From the NCBI RefSeq assembly GCF_900638685.1, contig NZ_LR134533.1:124001-188000 (forward strand): a DNA stretch of 64,000 bases, read 5' to 3'. Within the stretch, counting starts at the first letter, position 1, and each line of letters begins with the position of its first letter. The notes below the pieces were generated by a model. The model saw only the letters and a program-made list of their open reading frames with translations. It did no database searches and had not been told where the DNA came from. The position numbers were made by a program, and so were the translations under genes. This stretch comes from Neisseria weaveri (GTDB taxonomy: Bacteria; Pseudomonadota; Gammaproteobacteria; Burkholderiales; Neisseriaceae). Positions 8,443-17,011 of the stretch are shown one piece after another.

Positions 8443-9076
8443 GCAAGCGGTAACAGACCGTCTGAAACGGGGTTTGGGGCGCATGGTGCGCACGGTTAAA
8501 AGCTACAACGGCGAGGCCGACGATTTGGCCGGGCAAATCCATACGCTGCCCGCGGTATGGGTAACGTATGGCGGCAGCAAGGTTGAGCCTGCCGGTACCG
8601 GCGGCGTGCACAGCCGCTATCAGGATACGGCGGAATTTGTAGTGATGGTTGCAGCCCGTAATCTGCGCAACGAGCAGGCACAGCGGCAAGGCGGAATCGA
8701 CAGCCGTGAAATCGGCAGCAACGATTTAATCCGCGCCGTGCGCCGCCTGCTTGACGGCCAGCGGCTCGGTTTTGCCGACAGCCGCGGCTTGGTGCCCAAA
8801 GCGGTGCGCGCGATTGCCAATCATGTGTTGGTGCAAAACGCCGCGGTAAGTATATATGCGGTTGAGTATGCCATCCGCTTTAACACCTGCGGACTCGAGA
8901 ATGACCGCTACCCCGAGCACACCGACAATCCCGACGACCCCGACCATATCTTTACCAAGTATCAGGGCACATTGAGTGAGCCGTGGCCTGATTTCGAGGG
9001 GGTGGACGGCAAGATTTACGACCCGCAATCCGACGGTGAAATCCCTATAAACCTAACCCTTAAGGATAAGCAATGA
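8426..9076 (+). CDS. Mu gp37-like protein (DUF1834)
   Basis: I start this 216-residue protein at the GTG at 8426 (VITEIEQAV), which overlaps the end of gp36. An upstream in-frame ATG at 8315 lies deep inside gp36 and adds sequence that looks like a shadow of that gene. The DUF1834 features are LKRGLGRMVRTVKSYNGE, LPAVWVTYGG and the late DRYPEHTDNPDDPDHIF segment. Mu gp37 is assigned to head-tail joining or tail assembly. Its stop overlaps the gp38 start by four bases. Confidence 0.83.
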   Translation: MITEIEQAVTDRLKRGLGRMVRTVKSYNGEADDLAGQIHTLPAVWVTYGGSKVEPAGTGGVHSRYQDTAEFVVMVAARNLRNEQAQRQGGIDSREIGSNDLIRAVRRLLDGQRLGFADSRGLVPKAVRAIANHVLVQNAAVSIYAVEYAIRFNTCGLENDRYPEHTDNPDDPDHIFTKYQGTLSEPWPDFEGVDGKIYDPQSDGEIPINLTLKDKQ

Positions 9077-9270
9077 GCAAAATCAAAGTAACGGCGGCAG
9101 ACGGCCTGCGTGTGCCGACCGAACACAACCCGCACGAATATATCGGCCAAGAGCCGGTGGAGGTGGACGGCAACAGCCTGTATTACCGCCGCATGATTGA
9201 TGACGGCGATTTGGTGGTGGTTGAGGATACCGCCCCAAATACCAAAACCCGCAATGCTAAGGGAGAGTAA
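9073..9270 (+). CDS. Mu gp38-like small protein (DUF2635)
   Basis: This 65-residue protein carries the DUF2635 pattern: a basic start (MSKIKVTAADGLRVPTE), then YYRRMIDDGDLVVVE. It is encoded just before the tail sheath gene, as in Mu, and overlaps gp37 by four bases. Its function is not known. Confidence 0.85.
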   Translation: MSKIKVTAADGLRVPTEHNPHEYIGQEPVEVDGNSLYYRRMIDDGDLVVVEDTAPNTKTRNAKGE

Positions 9271-9272
9271 TA

Positions 9273-10682
9273 ATGCCCCATATTGATTTTGACACGATTC
9301 CGGGCAGCATCCGCGTGCCCGGGCAATACATCGAATTTAACACCCGCAATGCCGTGCAAGGCTTGCCGCAAAATCCGCAAAAGGTATTGATGGTTGCCCC
9401 CATGCTGACCGCGGGCAGACAGCCCGCCTTAGAGCCGGTGCAACTGTTTAGCGATGCCGAGGCGGCCGATTTGTTCGGACAAGGCTCGCTGGCGCATTTG
9501 ATGGTGCGCCAAGCATTTGCCAACAACCCTTATTTGGATTTGACCGTTATCGGCATTGCCGACCACAGCGCAGGCGTGCAGGCAACCGCAACCGTTACCC
9601 TTTCCGGCACGGCCACCGCGCCGGGCGTGGTGGATATCACGATTGGCGGCAAGCAGGTCAGCACGGCTGTGAACACCGGCGAGACCGCCGCCACAGTGGC
9701 AGGCCGTCTGAAAACCGCCATCACTGCCGCCGATGTAACCGTTACCGCATCCGGCAGCGGCGCAGCCGTGACGTTGACAGCCAAACACAAAGGCGAGATC
9801 GGCAACGAGAGCGGCTTAACCGTGAGCACCGGCAATACCGGCCTGACTTATCAAGCCGATGCCTTTAGCGGCGGTGCCAAAAATGCGGACATTGCCACGG
9901 CCTTGGCCAAAGTGGCGGGCAAGCATTATCACATTATTTGCAGCCCGTTTAGCGATGACGCCAACGCCAAAGCCTTGAGCAACCATATTACCAACGTATC
10001 CAATGCCATCGAGCAGCGCGGCTGTATCGGCGTATTGGGTATGAGTGCGACCTTGAGTACGGCCACCACCGCTACCGGCAAAATCAACGACGGCCGCATT
10101 ACCTGCGCTTGGTACAAAGGCGCGGTAGAGCCAAACGGCATCATTGCCGCAGGTTATGCGGCGGTGTTGGCCTTTGAAGAAGACCCTGCCAAGCCGCTGA
10201 ACACGCTGGAAATCAAAGGGCTGGCCGTTACACTTGATGCGCAATGGCCGCTGTTTGCAGAGTGCAACAATGCGCTGTACAACGGCTTGACGCCTTTAAC
10301 CGTGGTCAACAACCGCGTACAGATTATGCGTGCCGTATCCACCTACACCAAGTCGGCCAACAACACCGACGACCCGGCACTACTCGACATTACCACCATC
10401 CGCACGCTGGATTATGTGCGCCGCAGCGTTAAAGAGCGCATTGCCCTGCGTTTCCCGCGCGACAAATTGAGCGACCGCCTACTGCCCAAGGTTAAGAGCG
10501 AGATTTTGGACGTATTGATCAAGCTCGACCAAGCCGAAATCATCGAAAACGCTGAAGCCAATAAAGGCAAGCTGGTGGTGGCGCGTGCGCAAAACGACCC
10601 CAACCGCGTGAATGGCATCATCCCCGCCGACGTGGTCAACGGCCTGCATGTGTTTGCCGGGCGCATTGATTTGATTTTGTAA
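9273..10682 (+). CDS. Mu gpL-like contractile tail sheath
   Basis: The product has 469 residues, close to Mu gpL. It contains the early sheath segment IEFNTRNAVQGLPQNPQKVL, a middle domain with a Thr/Ala-rich insertion (TVTLSGTATAPG), and the C-terminal polymerisation domain with LDYVRRSVKERIALRFPRDK and VARAQNDPNRVNGIIPAD. This protein forms the contractile outer tube of the myovirus tail. The frame is intact, unlike gpT. It starts two bases after the gp38 stop behind GGAGAG. Confidence 0.9.
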   Translation: MPHIDFDTIPGSIRVPGQYIEFNTRNAVQGLPQNPQKVLMVAPMLTAGRQPALEPVQLFSDAEAADLFGQGSLAHLMVRQAFANNPYLDLTVIGIADHSAGVQATATVTLSGTATAPGVVDITIGGKQVSTAVNTGETAATVAGRLKTAITAADVTVTASGSGAAVTLTAKHKGEIGNESGLTVSTGNTGLTYQADAFSGGAKNADIATALAKVAGKHYHIICSPFSDDANAKALSNHITNVSNAIEQRGCIGVLGMSATLSTATTATGKINDGRITCAWYKGAVEPNGIIAAGYAAVLAFEEDPAKPLNTLEIKGLAVTLDAQWPLFAECNNALYNGLTPLTVVNNRVQIMRAVSTYTKSANNTDDPALLDITTIRTLDYVRRSVKERIALRFPRDKLSDRLLPKVKSEILDVLIKLDQAEIIENAEANKGKLVVARAQNDPNRVNGIIPADVVNGLHVFAGRIDLIL

Positions 10683-10686
10683 CCCT

Positions 10687-10727
10687 TTTCAGACGGCGTT
10701 TAAACCTGTTTTAAAGGCCGTCTGAAA
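10687..10727. terminator. DUS hairpin with TTTAAACCT loop, second copy
   Basis: TTTCAGACGGCGTTTAAA and TTTTAAAGGCCGTCTGAAA pair around a short loop between sheath and tube genes. It is almost the same element as 7578-7615. Confidence 0.75.
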
Positions 10728-10746
10728 CCTTAAAAAAGGATAAAAC

Positions 10747-11124
10747 ATGAGCGATGCAACTTATGCCGGCGCGGTGATTATGGAAGTTAACGGCCGCGAT
10801 ATCGAGATTGTGAGCATCAAGCCGCAAACCACCACCGGCCGCAAGCCGGTCAAAACGATGAACCGCAACGGCCGAGTCAACGGTTATTGTGACGGCGTAA
10901 CCGAACACAAATTAAGCGTTACCGCCGCCATTCCGCTTGACGGCCGCGCCGTGGATTGGGACAACATTACCAAAGCCAAAATTACCATCTACCCCATCAA
11001 TCAAGAAGACAAACGCACATCCTATCTCGACTGCTTTACGGTTGACACCGGCGAGCAGTACCAATCGGAAGGGGAAGCGGTTATCGATATCGAGATGGTG
11101 GCGCTGCACAAAATCACGGAGTAA
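10747..11124 (+). CDS. Mu gpM-like tail tube protein
   Basis: The 125-residue product matches the Mu tail tube family (PF10618-like): MEVNGRDIEIVSIKPQTTTG near the N-terminus (the first 20 residues of the core), VKTMNRNGRVNGYCDGVTE in the middle and FTVDTGEQYQSEGEAVIDIE near the end. It forms the inner tube inside the sheath. AAAGGA precedes the ATG. It follows the sheath gene after a DUS hairpin and precedes the tail chaperone genes, as in Mu. Confidence 0.88.
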   Translation: MSDATYAGAVIMEVNGRDIEIVSIKPQTTTGRKPVKTMNRNGRVNGYCDGVTEHKLSVTAAIPLDGRAVDWDNITKAKITIYPINQEDKRTSYLDCFTVDTGEQYQSEGEAVIDIEMVALHKITE

Positions 11125-11130
11125 TACCGC

Positions 11131-11559
11131 ATGAAACACGAGTTTGATTTGGTGTGGGGCCTGCCCTTGCCAGACGGCGGCGGTGTGGCCAAACGCGCCG
11201 TGCTGCGGCCGCTGACCATCGGCGGCGAACTGCGCGCGCAGGCGGCATTGGAAGATATGGATTTGGGCGAAGCGCAAAGCGAAAGCGGCAAAGCCCGCGC
11301 CCTGATGACTGAAACCTTGGCTTATTGGGCGGAGCAGCTTACCGTTGAGGGCATCGCACCCGAACAGCTAACCGCCGAATACCTGGCGGAAAACCTCACC
11401 GGCGAAGACTACGGCATCATCTTGGCCGCACAGGACGACCTGCGGGCAAAATACACCGCCGCTGGGGCAAACCCCGGGAACACCACGGCGGCCGCCGAAA
11501 AACCGAGTCCCGAAACTACCGCAACTGCCACCGCAATTACCGCCAATCCGTCATCTTGA
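11131..11559 (+). CDS. Tail assembly chaperone (Mu gp41-like)
   Basis: This 142-residue protein begins MKHEFDLVWGLPLP and has LRPLTIGGELRAQAALEDMD and LTGEDYGIILAAQDDLRAK, typical of the Mu gp41 phage tail assembly family (PF10109-like). After residue ~115 it becomes a low-complexity Thr/Ala tail (ETTATATAITANPSS), which usually marks a region where a second frame takes over. Chaperones of this kind bind the tape measure protein before the tube polymerises. The -1 frame from about 11495 to 11714 encodes a sensible extension. Confidence 0.85.
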   Translation: MKHEFDLVWGLPLPDGGGVAKRAVLRPLTIGGELRAQAALEDMDLGEAQSESGKARALMTETLAYWAEQLTVEGIAPEQLTAEYLAENLTGEDYGIILAAQDDLRAKYTAAGANPGNTTAAAEKPSPETTATATAITANPSS

Positions 11560-11714
11560 TGGCCAAAGCGGGTATATCCGCCGATGCCGTGGCCGGTATG
11601 TGCCACGCCGAGCTGGTGGCTTGGTTTGGAGACATCTTGGACAGCTTAGGCGTTAAAAAGCCCACGGATGACGGAGTGATTATCTCGAGGCGGTTGCCTA
11701 AGCCAAGCAAGTGA
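11490..11714 (+). CDS. -1 frame extension of the tail chaperone (probable programmed frameshift product)
   Basis: The -1 frame relative to gp41 is open from about 11490 to TGA 11712-11714 and reads through SRNYRNCHRNYRQSVILMAK, then AGISADAVAGMCHAELVAWF, then GDILDSLG. This looks like real coding sequence, whereas the zero frame here is low complexity. Tail chaperones of many phages, including Mu, are made in a short and a frameshifted long form in fixed ratio. An A run in CCGAAAAACC near 11500 is the best slip site I see; it is not a perfect canonical heptamer. There is no independent start with a good binding site, so I read it as an extension and not a separate gene. Confidence 0.6.
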   Translation, partial: GRRKTESRNYRNCHRNYRQSVILMAKAGISADAVAGMCHAELVAWFGDILDSLGVKKPTDDGVIISRRLPKPSK

Positions 11715-11731
11715 TAAGATATGTTAAAATC

Positions 11732-11761
11732 ATAGCCGTGCGATTTTGCATGGCTTTTTTA
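11732..11761 (+). terminator. Terminator between tail chaperone and lipoprotein
   Basis: AGCCGTGC and GCATGGCT pair (one G-T pair) around GATTTT and are followed by a run of six T. A possible extended -10 (TGTTAAAAT) lies just before it, so the lipoprotein may have its own promoter. Confidence 0.7.
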
Positions 11762-11771
11762 TGGGGGAAAT

Positions 11772-12359
11772 ATGAGTAAACAATGGGCTGTATGTTTGGC
11801 CGTTATCCTTGCCGCTTGTGGCGGTCAAAAAACCGAACCTGCGCGACAACCGGAACAAACAAATGTAATACAGGAGCAACCCAAACAGGCGGTCAATCTT
11901 TGCCCGCAAAGTATGGGGGTTACGGCAGAAAAACTGTTGTTAAACATGGATAGCGGATTGAAAGCTACCAACGCCCCTGTGGGGATATTGAATAAAAATG
12001 TAGTGCAAAATGAATGCGGTTATCAAGTCACAATGGAAACGGAATTCGGGGCGGTGTTTATCCAATTAAACCCCAAGCAAGATGTTTTGAGCGTTAGCGC
12101 GGGGTATGAAAACAAAAGTGATTTGGCAAAAAATGCACGAAATATGTTTGCCGTTATACAGACTGTTATCTCAACCGAAGGGAGGGCAAAGCTGGGGGAG
12201 ACGGAAGTTGGTAATGCATTATTTGAAGCCATAACGGACACCATGTTGGTAGCAAAAGAAAGCGGAGCGGCCAGCAAGGATATAGAGTATGGCGGCAATC
12301 GTTATACTGTAAACGTCGAAGGTAGTGCCGTTGCTGTTGTGGCGCGCAAACAATTCTGA
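11772..12359 (+). CDS. Putative lipoprotein, phage cargo gene
   Basis: This 195-residue protein starts MSKQWAVCLAVILAACGG: a short hydrophobic signal ending in the lipobox LAAC, so it should be lipidated at Cys 16 and sit in the cell envelope. After a polar linker it has Cys residues near 44 and 76 (NLCPQS, NECGYQ) that may form a disulphide, and a beta-rich body ending in GNRYTVNVEGSAVAVVARK. I recognise no family. It interrupts the gp41-tape measure pair with terminators on both sides, which is the arrangement of a moron gene expressed from the prophage. Such lipoproteins sometimes block superinfection or alter the host surface; that is only a possibility here. Confidence 0.75.
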   Translation: MSKQWAVCLAVILAACGGQKTEPARQPEQTNVIQEQPKQAVNLCPQSMGVTAEKLLLNMDSGLKATNAPVGILNKNVVQNECGYQVTMETEFGAVFIQLNPKQDVLSVSAGYENKSDLAKNARNMFAVIQTVISTEGRAKLGETEVGNALFEAITDTMLVAKESGAASKDIEYGGNRYTVNVEGSAVAVVARKQF

Positions 12360-12396
12360 CGGACGGGCTTGAAGCCCCTTAAATCCCGATTCAAAC

Positions 12397-12448
12397 AGCC
12401 TTTAAACCATAATTAACCGTGAGTTAATGTGAGTTTAAAGGCTGTTTT
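12397..12448 (+). terminator. Nested hairpin terminator before the tape measure gene
   Basis: AAACAGCCTTTAAAC pairs with GTTTAAAGGCTGTTT and is followed by a T run. The loop contains a second inverted repeat (ATTAAC / GTTAAT). It ends a few bases before the tape measure ATG. Confidence 0.75.
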
Positions 12449-12451
12449 TTT

Positions 12452-14548
12452 ATGGCAAACGGATTGTTAAAACTGGTGTTGTCGCTGACCGGACGCGATG
12501 ATGGCGCAAAGCGGCTTTTGGCCGAAACCGAGCGGCAATTGCAGCGCACGGCCACATCGCGCATGAAAATGGCGCGCGCGCACAAACCTTATGAAATAGC
12601 GGGTATCCGCTCGGAAAAAGCAATACAGCGCGAAATCCGTGCAACAGAAGCGGCCTATAACAGGTTGCGTCGCAGTGGCACGGCTTCGCAAAACGATTTG
12701 GCGCGTGCCGCCCGTGCGACCAAGCAGCGCATTGCCGAATTAAATGCAGAGTTGGGTAAAAGTTCGAAACTGCAAAAAGGCGTGGCTATCGGTGGAGCCG
12801 CACTTGCTGCGGGCACGGCGGCCTATGCCGTGCTTAAGCCTGCGATGGACGACAAAATGCAGCTCAATGCCAACATCAACCAAGTAGCCCGACAAGCGTT
12901 TATCGAAGATGAAAGCAAGTCGGCTCAATGGATTGCCACAAAAGGTGCGGAGGAAGTGAAAAAACTGGCTTTGGATTTAATTAAGTCCAACGGCGGCAAT
13001 GCCGATTCCGCATTAGGCATGATCAGCGCCATGATGACTAACGGCATGAGCTTTTCAGAGGTCAAAAAAGATGCCCGGACATCTTACGCAGCGATGATGG
13101 CTGCCAGCGAAAACGGCCAATACAACCCGGACGACACGGCAAAACTGATGAAAGTGCTGAAAGATGCCGGTTTTAACGGCAAAGATTTGGCATTGGCGTT
13201 TGAACATGCTTTGCAATCGGGCTTGGACGGTAATTTTGAAATCACCGATATGGTGCGCGAATTGCCCGCCCTGCTGCCGCAAGCGCAGCAGGCAGGATTA
13301 ACAGGGATGCAGGGCTTGGATTACCTGTTGTCGTTACTGCAATCTGCGGCCAATAAATCAGGCACCACCAGTGAGGCCGCAACCAACGTAAGCAATATTT
13401 TAAATAAAACTTTGGCGGCGGATACCGTGAAACGGTTGTCTAAACTCGATAACCCGTCAACACCGGGCAAAGGTATCGACTGGGAAGGTTCGGTTTTACG
13501 CGGAAAAGCCAACGGCGAAAACGCGGTGCAGGTGTTAAGCCGCCTTGTCGATGCCATGCTCAAACAGGATAAAGAGTATGCCGGCTACAAGGCCAAAGCC
13601 GAAAAAGGCGACAAAACCGCCGCCGAGCAAATGAATATGATGCGCGGTTTTGTTTTATCGAAAGTAATGCCCGATTTACAGGCCAAACAAGGTTTGTTGG
13701 CTGCTGCCGACTTGGAGCAAATCAACCAATTCGTGAAAAATTTGGCCGGAGTTACCCACGAAAACGGCAAGGTGGAAAAGCTCAATCAAGCGCGTATGGC
13801 AACCGATGCGGCGCAACAGGAGCGCAATAAGGCGATAGCCTTGATTGAGGAGGGTGTTACGCAACCGTTGATTAGTTTTCAGACGGGCTTAACCAGCTTG
13901 TCCGCAGAGTTTCCCAATACGACGCTGGCCACCAAAGCGTTGGCCGCTGCCGCCACTGCCGCCGCCGGTGCTTTGGGTTTGGTGGCAATGGCAAACGGCA
14001 AGGGGTTGGGGGATTTTCTGCCGGGGAAAAAAGGCGGAGGTATCGCGCCGAAAGGTGCGGCGGGCAGCTTTTTGGGAAAATGGGGCAGCAAACTGCTTGG
14101 TGCAAAAGCAAGTGTCGGCGCAGGCTTACTGTTTTATTCCGACGGCCTCAATAAGGGTGAGGGCGAACGTATGGAAGCCATGCGTCAGGCATACCGCACG
14201 GGAAAACCTTATTTACCGGTGCAACCGCAGCCGCGTTTGCGTGCCGAACCCTTGCAACCATTGCGCCCGCTCGACCCCCTTAAACCCGCCGAACCGCTTG
14301 CGCCCGTTATCACCCAGCAGACCGCCGCTTATCAAGCCGCGATTACCCAGCAAACTGCTGCTTACCAAGCCGCGCTGAATGCCGAGACGGCGGCGGTAAC
14401 GGGCGGGCTGAATCAAATTAACGGCACGCTGGCCGCGGCCAACCAAACCATCAACAACAATATGACGGTAACGCTCGACGGGCGCGTGATTGCCCACGAG
14501 GTATCGCGGTATCAAGTGGCCATGTTCGGGCGTGGAGCGGGTCAATGA
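12452..14548 (+). CDS. Tape measure protein
   Basis: The 698-residue product is placed where Mu has its tape measure gene. It opens with MANGLLKLVLSLTGRDDG and a long helical stretch (ERQLQRTATSRMKMARAHK), followed by AIGGAALAAGTAAYAV, a hydrophobic glycine/alanine segment. The middle (residues 130-430) is rich in Asn, Lys and Met as in phage tail tape measure family proteins, and another hydrophobic Ala/Gly segment lies near 500 (LAAAATAAAGALGLVAMANG). Near the C-terminus a Pro/Leu repeat and two copies of ITQQTAAYQAA occur. It sets tail length. It overlaps gpN by four bases. The start lies only a few bases after the T run of the preceding terminator. Confidence 0.85.
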   Translation: MANGLLKLVLSLTGRDDGAKRLLAETERQLQRTATSRMKMARAHKPYEIAGIRSEKAIQREIRATEAAYNRLRRSGTASQNDLARAARATKQRIAELNAELGKSSKLQKGVAIGGAALAAGTAAYAVLKPAMDDKMQLNANINQVARQAFIEDESKSAQWIATKGAEEVKKLALDLIKSNGGNADSALGMISAMMTNGMSFSEVKKDARTSYAAMMAASENGQYNPDDTAKLMKVLKDAGFNGKDLALAFEHALQSGLDGNFEITDMVRELPALLPQAQQAGLTGMQGLDYLLSLLQSAANKSGTTSEAATNVSNILNKTLAADTVKRLSKLDNPSTPGKGIDWEGSVLRGKANGENAVQVLSRLVDAMLKQDKEYAGYKAKAEKGDKTAAEQMNMMRGFVLSKVMPDLQAKQGLLAAADLEQINQFVKNLAGVTHENGKVEKLNQARMATDAAQQERNKAIALIEEGVTQPLISFQTGLTSLSAEFPNTTLATKALAAAATAAAGALGLVAMANGKGLGDFLPGKKGGGIAPKGAAGSFLGKWGSKLLGAKASVGAGLLFYSDGLNKGEGERMEAMRQAYRTGKPYLPVQPQPRLRAEPLQPLRPLDPLKPAEPLAPVITQQTAAYQAAITQQTAAYQAALNAETAAVTGGLNQINGTLAAANQTINNNMTVTLDGRVIAHEVSRYQVAMFGRGAGQ

Positions 14549-15876
14549 GCGGATGGCATACCTTATTGCAGGACGCATCTTATAAGGGCGTCGGCTTTGA
14601 TATTGAGGCGGTGGACGAGAGTAACGGCAAGGCATTGGCCGAGCATGCGCGGCCGTTTGTGCAGGGTATCGACCTTGAGGACATGGGCACGACCGGGCGG
14701 CAGGTGCAGATTAAGGCGGTGTTTTGGGGCAAGGGCTATGCAGGCCGTCTGAAAAAGCTGCTGGATGCGCTGGAGCAGCCGGGCGGCGGCGTGCTGGTGC
14801 ACCCTGTTTGGGGGCGGATGCACAACATGATTGCGGCATCGTGGAGCTACCGCCATGAGGCCGATTATGTGGATTATGCCGGCATCGATATTACTTTCCG
14901 CGAGGCGGCCGAAGCGCAGGAAATCTTTGTTTTTGAAAACGCCTTTTTGGTCGAGCTTGAGGCATTGATTGCCGATATCGATACCTACCGCGAGGCGGCT
15001 ATCGGCTTTATTGATGCGGTGTTGGCGGTGGATGCGGGCGTATCGGCTTTATGGGGCAGCGCGCTGGGCATTTGGAGTGCGGCATCGGGTACGTTTGGCG
15101 CGGTGCGCCGTTTGTTTGATTTGGACAAAATCGCCTTTCCCGACCGCGGCGGATACAGCGCAGCGGCGTTTAAAAGCGGCTCGGCCAAGCTGTTTGCGGA
15201 TATGGCGGTCATGGTGGATACCGGCATGCGCAGTGAGGCGGGTTTGGCTGATAATGCCATGCACCATGCCGGTTGGTCGCCGCGACAGCGGTTTGACGGG
15301 GCTGCGGCTGTTGCTGACCGTGCCGCCGCTATCCCTGATAATTTGCTGACCGGCCGCTTTTCAGACGGCCTGCAAAGCCGCTTGAACCGTTTAACCGCCA
15401 AACAGGTGCAGCCGGTAGCGCAGGCGGTGCGCCTGTTGTCGACGGCATCGCTGTTGTCGGTGGCGACGGCATTAATCGAGGCGCATGGCGAAGAGATGAC
15501 TGCGCCCGATTTGATTGAGGTTAACCGCGCCATGCGCCGCCGTATGCAGGCCGAGATTGCCGCCTTGCGGGCGGTGCAGACGGCTGCTGCCGAGTCGGGC
15601 ACTCTGACGGCCAACGCCGTGTATACCGAGGCTTACCAAACGGCAGAATCCCTGCGCGCGGCGGCAGGCCGTCTGAATGCGTTGGTTGCGGCGGCCATCA
15701 ACCAAAAGCCGCCGCTGATTGTGCGCCAAGCCCCAATCGACGGCACGATACACCAAATCGCCCATGAGTTTTACGGCGATATCGCCCGCGCGGCAGAGCT
15801 GGTGCGGCTCAATCCCCATATCCACCACCCCGCGTTTATCAAGCGCGGCACTTTGGTCAACAGCTATGCAAAATAA
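14545..15876 (+). CDS. Mu gpN-like DNA circularisation / tail protein
   Basis: This 443-residue protein matches the phage DNA circularisation N-terminal family (Mu gpN): WHTLLQDASYKGVGFDIEAV at the start, then VQIKAVFWGKGYAGRLKKLL and VHPVWGRMHNMIAASWSYRH. The C-terminal half is Ala-rich and helical and ends with a LysM-like IAHEFYGDIARAAELVRLNP. In Mu gpN is a baseplate-hub component (its circularisation label is historical). It overlaps both the tape measure stop and the gpP start. Confidence 0.88.
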   Translation: MSGWHTLLQDASYKGVGFDIEAVDESNGKALAEHARPFVQGIDLEDMGTTGRQVQIKAVFWGKGYAGRLKKLLDALEQPGGGVLVHPVWGRMHNMIAASWSYRHEADYVDYAGIDITFREAAEAQEIFVFENAFLVELEALIADIDTYREAAIGFIDAVLAVDAGVSALWGSALGIWSAASGTFGAVRRLFDLDKIAFPDRGGYSAAAFKSGSAKLFADMAVMVDTGMRSEAGLADNAMHHAGWSPRQRFDGAAAVADRAAAIPDNLLTGRFSDGLQSRLNRLTAKQVQPVAQAVRLLSTASLLSVATALIEAHGEEMTAPDLIEVNRAMRRRMQAEIAALRAVQTAAAESGTLTANAVYTEAYQTAESLRAAAGRLNALVAAAINQKPPLIVRQAPIDGTIHQIAHEFYGDIARAAELVRLNPHIHHPAFIKRGTLVNSYAK

Positions 15877-17011
15877 TTCATACGGCTATGCCGTGTCGGT
15901 GCGCGTGGGCGGTAAAGAGCACCGCCACTGGGAGCGCTACGACATCGACAGCGACTTTTTAATTCCCGCCGACAGCTTCGATTTTGCCATCGGCAGGTCG
16001 GGGCCGGAAGCGGCCATACCCGATTTAAGCGGCGAAACCTGCGAAGTGGTGATAGACGGCCAAACCGTGATGACGGGCATTATCGGCAGCCAGCGCCACG
16101 GCAAAAGCAAGGGCAGCCGCGAGTTGAGCTTGAGCGGGCGTGATTTGGCCGGTTTTTTGGTGGATTGCTCCGCGCCGCAGCTCAATGTTAAGGGCATGAC
16201 GGTATTGGATGCAGCCAAAAAGCTGGCCGCGCCGTGGCCGCAGATTAAAGCGGTGGTGCTCAAAGCCGAAAACAACCCCGCTTTGGACAAAATCGACATC
16301 GAGCCGGGCGAAACCGTATGGCAGGCATTAACCCATATCGCCAACTCGGTCGGGCTGCATCCGTGGCTGGAGCCGGACGGCACGTTGGTGGTGGGCGGTG
16401 CGGATTACAGCAGCCCGCCGGTGGCGACATTGTGCTGGAGCCGCACCGACAGCCGCCGCAATATCGAGCGCATGGACATTGAGTGGGATACCGACAACCG
16501 CTTTTCCGAGGTGACATTTTTGGCGCAATCGCACGGCCGCAGCGGCGACAGCGCCAAACACGATTTAAAGTGGGTGTACAAAGACCCGACCATGACGCTG
16601 CACCGCCCAAAAACGGTGGTGGTATCCGATGCCGACAATTTGGCCGCATTGCAAAAGCAGGCTAAAAAGCAGCTGGCCGACTGGCGGCTGGAGGGATTTA
16701 CACTCACGATAACCGTGGGCGGCCATAAAACCCGCGACGGCGTATTGTGGCAACCCGGCCAGCGTGTGCATGTGATCGACGACGAGCACGGTATCGATGC
16801 GGTGTTTTTTCTCATGGGGCGGCGGTTTATGCTTTCGCGCATGGACGGCACGCAAACCGAGCTGCGGCTCAAAGAGGACGGCATTTGGACACCTGACGCT
16901 TACCCCAAAAAAGCCGAGGCGGCGCGCAAGCGCAAAGGTAAGCGCAAAGGCGTGAGCCATAAGGGCAAAAAAGGCGGCAGAAAGCAAACGGAAACGGCGG
17001 TGTTTGAATGA
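15866..17011 (+). CDS. Mu gpP-like baseplate hub protein
   Basis: I start this 381-residue protein at ATG 15866 (MQNNSYGYAVSVRVGGKEHR), overlapping gpN by 11 bases; a longer frame from 15719 only adds a shadow of gpN. The pattern WERYDIDSDFLIPADSFDFA, VTGxIGSQRHG-like turn, and the late HKTRDGVLWQPGQRVHVID are those of the Mu gpP / late-control-D hub family. The C-terminus is strongly basic (RKRKGKRKGVSHKGKKGG). It forms the ring that carries the spike. Confidence 0.87.
   Translation: MQNNSYGYAVSVRVGGKEHRHWERYDIDSDFLIPADSFDFAIGRSGPEAAIPDLSGETCEVVIDGQTVMTGIIGSQRHGKSKGSRELSLSGRDLAGFLVDCSAPQLNVKGMTVLDAAKKLAAPWPQIKAVVLKAENNPALDKIDIEPGETVWQALTHIANSVGLHPWLEPDGTLVVGGADYSSPPVATLCWSRTDSRRNIERMDIEWDTDNRFSEVTFLAQSHGRSGDSAKHDLKWVYKDPTMTLHRPKTVVVSDADNLAALQKQAKKQLADWRLEGFTLTITVGGHKTRDGVLWQPGQRVHVIDDEHGIDAVFFLMGRRFMLSRMDGTQTELRLKEDGIWTPDAYPKKAEAARKRKGKRKGVSHKGKKGGRKQTETAVFE

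Noticed and set aside
11490..11714. Separate gene for the -1 frame of gp41
   Set aside because: No start codon with a binding site lies before the conserved part; an extension by frameshift explains it better.
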